DNA from: Diorhabda sublineata
Taxonomy: Eukaryota > Arthropoda > Insecta > Coleoptera > Chrysomelidae
NCBI RefSeq assembly: GCF_026230105.1
Contig: NC_079474.1
Location: 35,540,294 to 35,604,293 of the forward strand
Reading direction: 5' to 3'
DNA: 64,000 nucleotides
Made by a program: the position numbers and the translations under genes. Positions 61,767 to 64,000 of the stretch are shown one piece after another. Below the pieces are notes generated by a model, which had not been told where the DNA came from, did not search any database, and worked only from the letters and a program-made list of their open reading frames with translations. Numbering within the stretch: position 1 is the stretch's first letter; each line of letters starts with the position of its first letter.

Positions 61767-62487
61767 TAAAAGAACTACCAGGATACAAAATAGGAAACAG
61801 AAACATCACGATTCTATGCTACGAGGATGATCCGGTACAGATATCTAATAGCGAAGACAACCTACAAAGAATGTTACACATATTTAATAAAACCGCAAAA
61901 GAATACAATATAACAATATCAACAGACTGAATGTCTAACAGTATCTACGGAACCATTAAGATGTAAGCTGGAAATAGAAGGGACAATCATAAAGCAAGTA
62001 ATGTCATCAAGATACTTAGGAGTAGATGTAACAAGCCGCCGCGATATTTACCAAGAGACGATATACCAAGTAAGAAAAGCAGCAGCCGCAACAGGTGCGT
62101 TAAGGGAGATAGTGTGGAGAAACAAACATATAGGAATAGAAACGAAAACAAGAATCTACAAAACATGTATAAGACCAATACTGACGCCATAGAAACCAGA
62201 GCCGATACAAAGAAAACAAAACAAACACTAAGAACTGAGATGAAAACAATATAGTAAGATGGGGACGAGAGAGAAGAAGAAATTGGAATCAACACATAAC
62301 AAGAATGGAGGAGCACAGACTAGCAAAGATCATAAGAGATGGAAAACCCGAAGGGAAAAGATCAAGAGGAAGACCACAAAAAAGATGGCAAGATAACTGG
62401 TCATCAGAATCACAAATAAGATTAAACATCACCCAGTAAACACAAGTCATTGGACTTAACGCAAGAATAAGAAGAAGAAAAAGAACG
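61767..62487 (+). pseudogene. Non-LTR reverse transcriptase fragment, right arm
   Basis: The + strand reads FIELKELPGYKIGNRNITIL, CYEDDPVQISNSEDNLQRML, HIFNKTAKEYNITIST, a break, VMSSRYLGVDVTSRRDIYQE, AAAATGALREIVWRNKHIGI, KTRIYKTCIRPILT, a break, then RERRRNWNQHITRMEEHRLA and EGKRSRGRPQKRWQDNW. The YxDD-type box (CYEDD) and the F/RYLG-x-x-(V/I) block identify the palm of a non-LTR reverse transcriptase. The first half of the enzyme and the endonuclease are absent. Several stops and frameshifts are present. Confidence 0.8.
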
Positions 62488-62831
62488 TTTTAGAAGCAAA
62501 TAACTCGATAACCGATTGAGTTACACTATTCAAAGAAGAGTAACTTTATTTTGTGGAATTTAACGCTTTTTAATAATTTTTTATTATTTTAGTTGTAAGT
62601 TTAGCCCAAAAAAAGTTTACTTTGATTTAATTAACACAAACAAGTGTAACTAGTGCCCTCTATTAGCAATGTTAAATTAGGGTGCAAATTATGATTCCTC
62701 ATGCCAAACAACGTAAAATTGCAAATTTTCAAAGAGAAATTGTGAAAACATAAAAAATTATTGCGTAAATCAAAATTTAAACTTTGAACACAGTTTAGAG
62801 ATTGGACATTAAGAATGTCAAATACACCCTG

Positions 62832-63292
62832 TATTTTCAAATATAAAAACATTAGATATAATTATAGATTCATAGATGGGAATATGAGTTTCTTATTATA
62901 ATTAAATTTCCATAATTCACAATTTGGAGATTGATTTATGAAATTTCAACTATTTGAATTTGGCTAATCATGAACAATAAAAGGAGAATTTTAAGAAACT
63001 CTTAAGAAGTATTTAGATTTATGTCAAAATTGCTTTCTTATATCTTCCTATATAAACGCAAACCTTTAAATATATAAGTACGAATTGGGTTATAAAGGTA
63101 AGGTAGATAAAGCTACAACTAAAAAGTTGAACAATTACTAATTTCATATTTTCGCTTAAAATTTGAGATTTTTCACTAATCCTGTACTGTTAATGAGTGA
63201 TATGAGGTATTAACATAATTTATTAACATTCATCATTTGCATATTGCAATAAATATTACCCCTTCGATGTTCAACTTCACTTATTCCCCAAA
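62832..63292. other. Spacer and likely 5' region of the synthase gene
   Basis: AT-rich. A TATA-like string (AAATATATAAGTACG, about 63067) lies 220 bp before the ATG at 63293, but whether it is the promoter is open. Confidence 0.3.
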
Positions 63293-63760
63293 ATGGATAG
63301 TAATGATAAGTTCGTCATATCCGGGCTCTCTGGAAAATTTCCACAGTGTAATAATGTAGAAGAATTTAAAGCTGCTCTATTCAACGGTACCGATTTGGTA
63401 ACGGAAGAAGGTGGAAGATATGAATTTGGTAGGTACAATTATTTTATTATTTATCCTATCGTTATTCAAATTATGTTTTATTAATAGATATATCATGCTT
63501 CGTGTAATTCATTCCGTTCAAATTTTTTATTAGAACATTTAGATATAACCGATTTTAATTATTCCATTTAGAACTTTATGGAACAATCAAATCATGTGGA
63601 CGCCTACCGGAAATTGACAAATTTGACGCCAATTTCTTTGGAATCCCTCCCAAACAGGCAAATCTTATGGACCCAAGGCAAAGATTGATATTAGAAAGCA
63701 TTTACGAATGTATATATGATTCGGGATATAATCCGAATGAATTAAGAGGATCAAAAACGG
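63293..63760 (+). CDS. Fatty acid synthase-like gene, first two coding exons (continues past the window)
   Basis: Exon 1 is 63293-63428 and exon 2 is 63572-63760, joined by a 143-bp GT..AG intron (TTTG|GTAGGT to TTTAG|AAC). The product begins MDSNDKFVISGLSGKFPQCN, then NVEEFKAALFNGTDLVTEEG, GRLPEIDKFDANFFGIPPKQ and ANLMDPRQRLILESIYECIY, ending SGYNPNELRGSKTG at the next donor (G|GTAATG). The MDPxxRxxLE block and FDAxFFGIxPKQA are the N-terminal part of the beta-ketoacyl synthase domain of animal type I fatty acid synthase; the active-site Cys would lie in the next exon. Type I FAS makes long-chain fatty acids from malonyl-CoA in the cytosol. Insects have several FAS copies, and R-Q after MDP differs from the usual Q-L, so which paralogue this is cannot be told. 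Start context CAAAATGG is good. Confidence 0.9.
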
Positions 63761-64000
63761 GTAATGCTGATTTATGTAAAAAAGATATTACCATCACATT
63801 GATATTCAATTGTATTATAATCAATGAACAGTAACCATATATATCAATTTTCAATCGCTCTTATCAAATCCATCCAACAAATATATAACTTACAGAAAAT
63901 TCTTCTTGTTTATTGGTTTCTTTGTATAGATTTTCCAAAAAAGTGAATTTGCATTAAACAACTAACGTTTATAATATTTACAACATGCATTCGCATATTA
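63761..64000 (+). other. Intron 2 of the fatty acid synthase-like gene
   Basis: It begins with the donor GTAATGC and shows no in-frame continuation of the ketosynthase up to the window edge, so the next exon lies beyond 64000. Confidence 0.7.

Larger units (their letters stand above)
59766..62831 (-). mobile_element. Tc1/mariner-type element with long nested palindromic arms
   Basis: The ends CAGGGTG (left) and CACCCTG (right) are each flanked by TA (59764-59765, 62832-62833). The outer arms (59766 to about 60030 and about 62585-62831) are inverted copies with landmarks AGAATGTC, TTTGAACACAGTT (reversed), GGCATGAGGAATCATAAT and CAAGTGTAACTAG. Part of the left arm is repeated directly (59908-60023 and 60276-60395). 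The inner arms are GTTCAATAAATTT...CAAAGCAAATGCTCAAAAT (60490-60612) and its inverse (61637-61766). Between inner and outer arms on both sides are inverted fragments of a non-LTR retrotransposon. The core codes a broken transposase. Confidence 0.75.

Overview
The window reads as nuclear DNA of an insect. It is strongly AT-rich. The host genes are split by short introns with GT..AG ends, some of only 50-100 bp. The transposon families (piggyBac, Tc1/mariner, hAT, Crypton-like, Ginger-like, Helitron-like) are those usual in arthropods. A beetle would fit, but the sequence alone does not settle the order.

Region 1-52 kb is gene-poor and full of transposons. Four copies of one Helitron-like family (3297-5475, 24952-28439, 34859-35747, and inverted at 40517-41354) start with TC, end with CTAG before a T, and carry 10, 17, 3 and 3 copies of a ~185-bp tandem unit. 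Three long-inverted-repeat elements (11599-14017, 19821-22106, 31403-33181) carry broken pieces of what looks like one protein superfamily, probably a PIN/XPG-type nuclease. The last of these holds a ~73-copy GAAGAACAA minisatellite. A Crypton-like tyrosine recombinase element (14.7-17.1 kb) is partly duplicated and broken by a PIF1-helicase (Helitron) fragment. A 4.8-kb Ginger-like element (43868-48658, TGTA target duplication) has two decayed piggyBac copies inside it. hAT elements (5736-7683, 18396-19051, a 190-bp MITE at 8701) and a Tc1 element (38114-39375) fill more of the space. All transposase genes seen are damaged. No intact host exon was found here, so this part may be intergenic or the inside of a large intron.

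Region 52.9-58 kb holds two intact host genes arranged tail to tail with 62 bp between stop codons. Def8 (+ strand, C1 and Rubicon-homology zinc domains, vesicle/lysosome traffic) has an in-frame 45-nt optional exon. Nae1/APP-BP1 (- strand, 8 exons, 534 aa) is the regulatory half of the NEDD8 E1 enzyme.

Region 58-63 kb holds a nested palindromic Tc1/mariner-type element (59766-62831) with non-LTR reverse transcriptase pieces in both arms. From 63293 a fatty acid synthase-type gene starts (ketosynthase domain, first two exons) and runs off the window.
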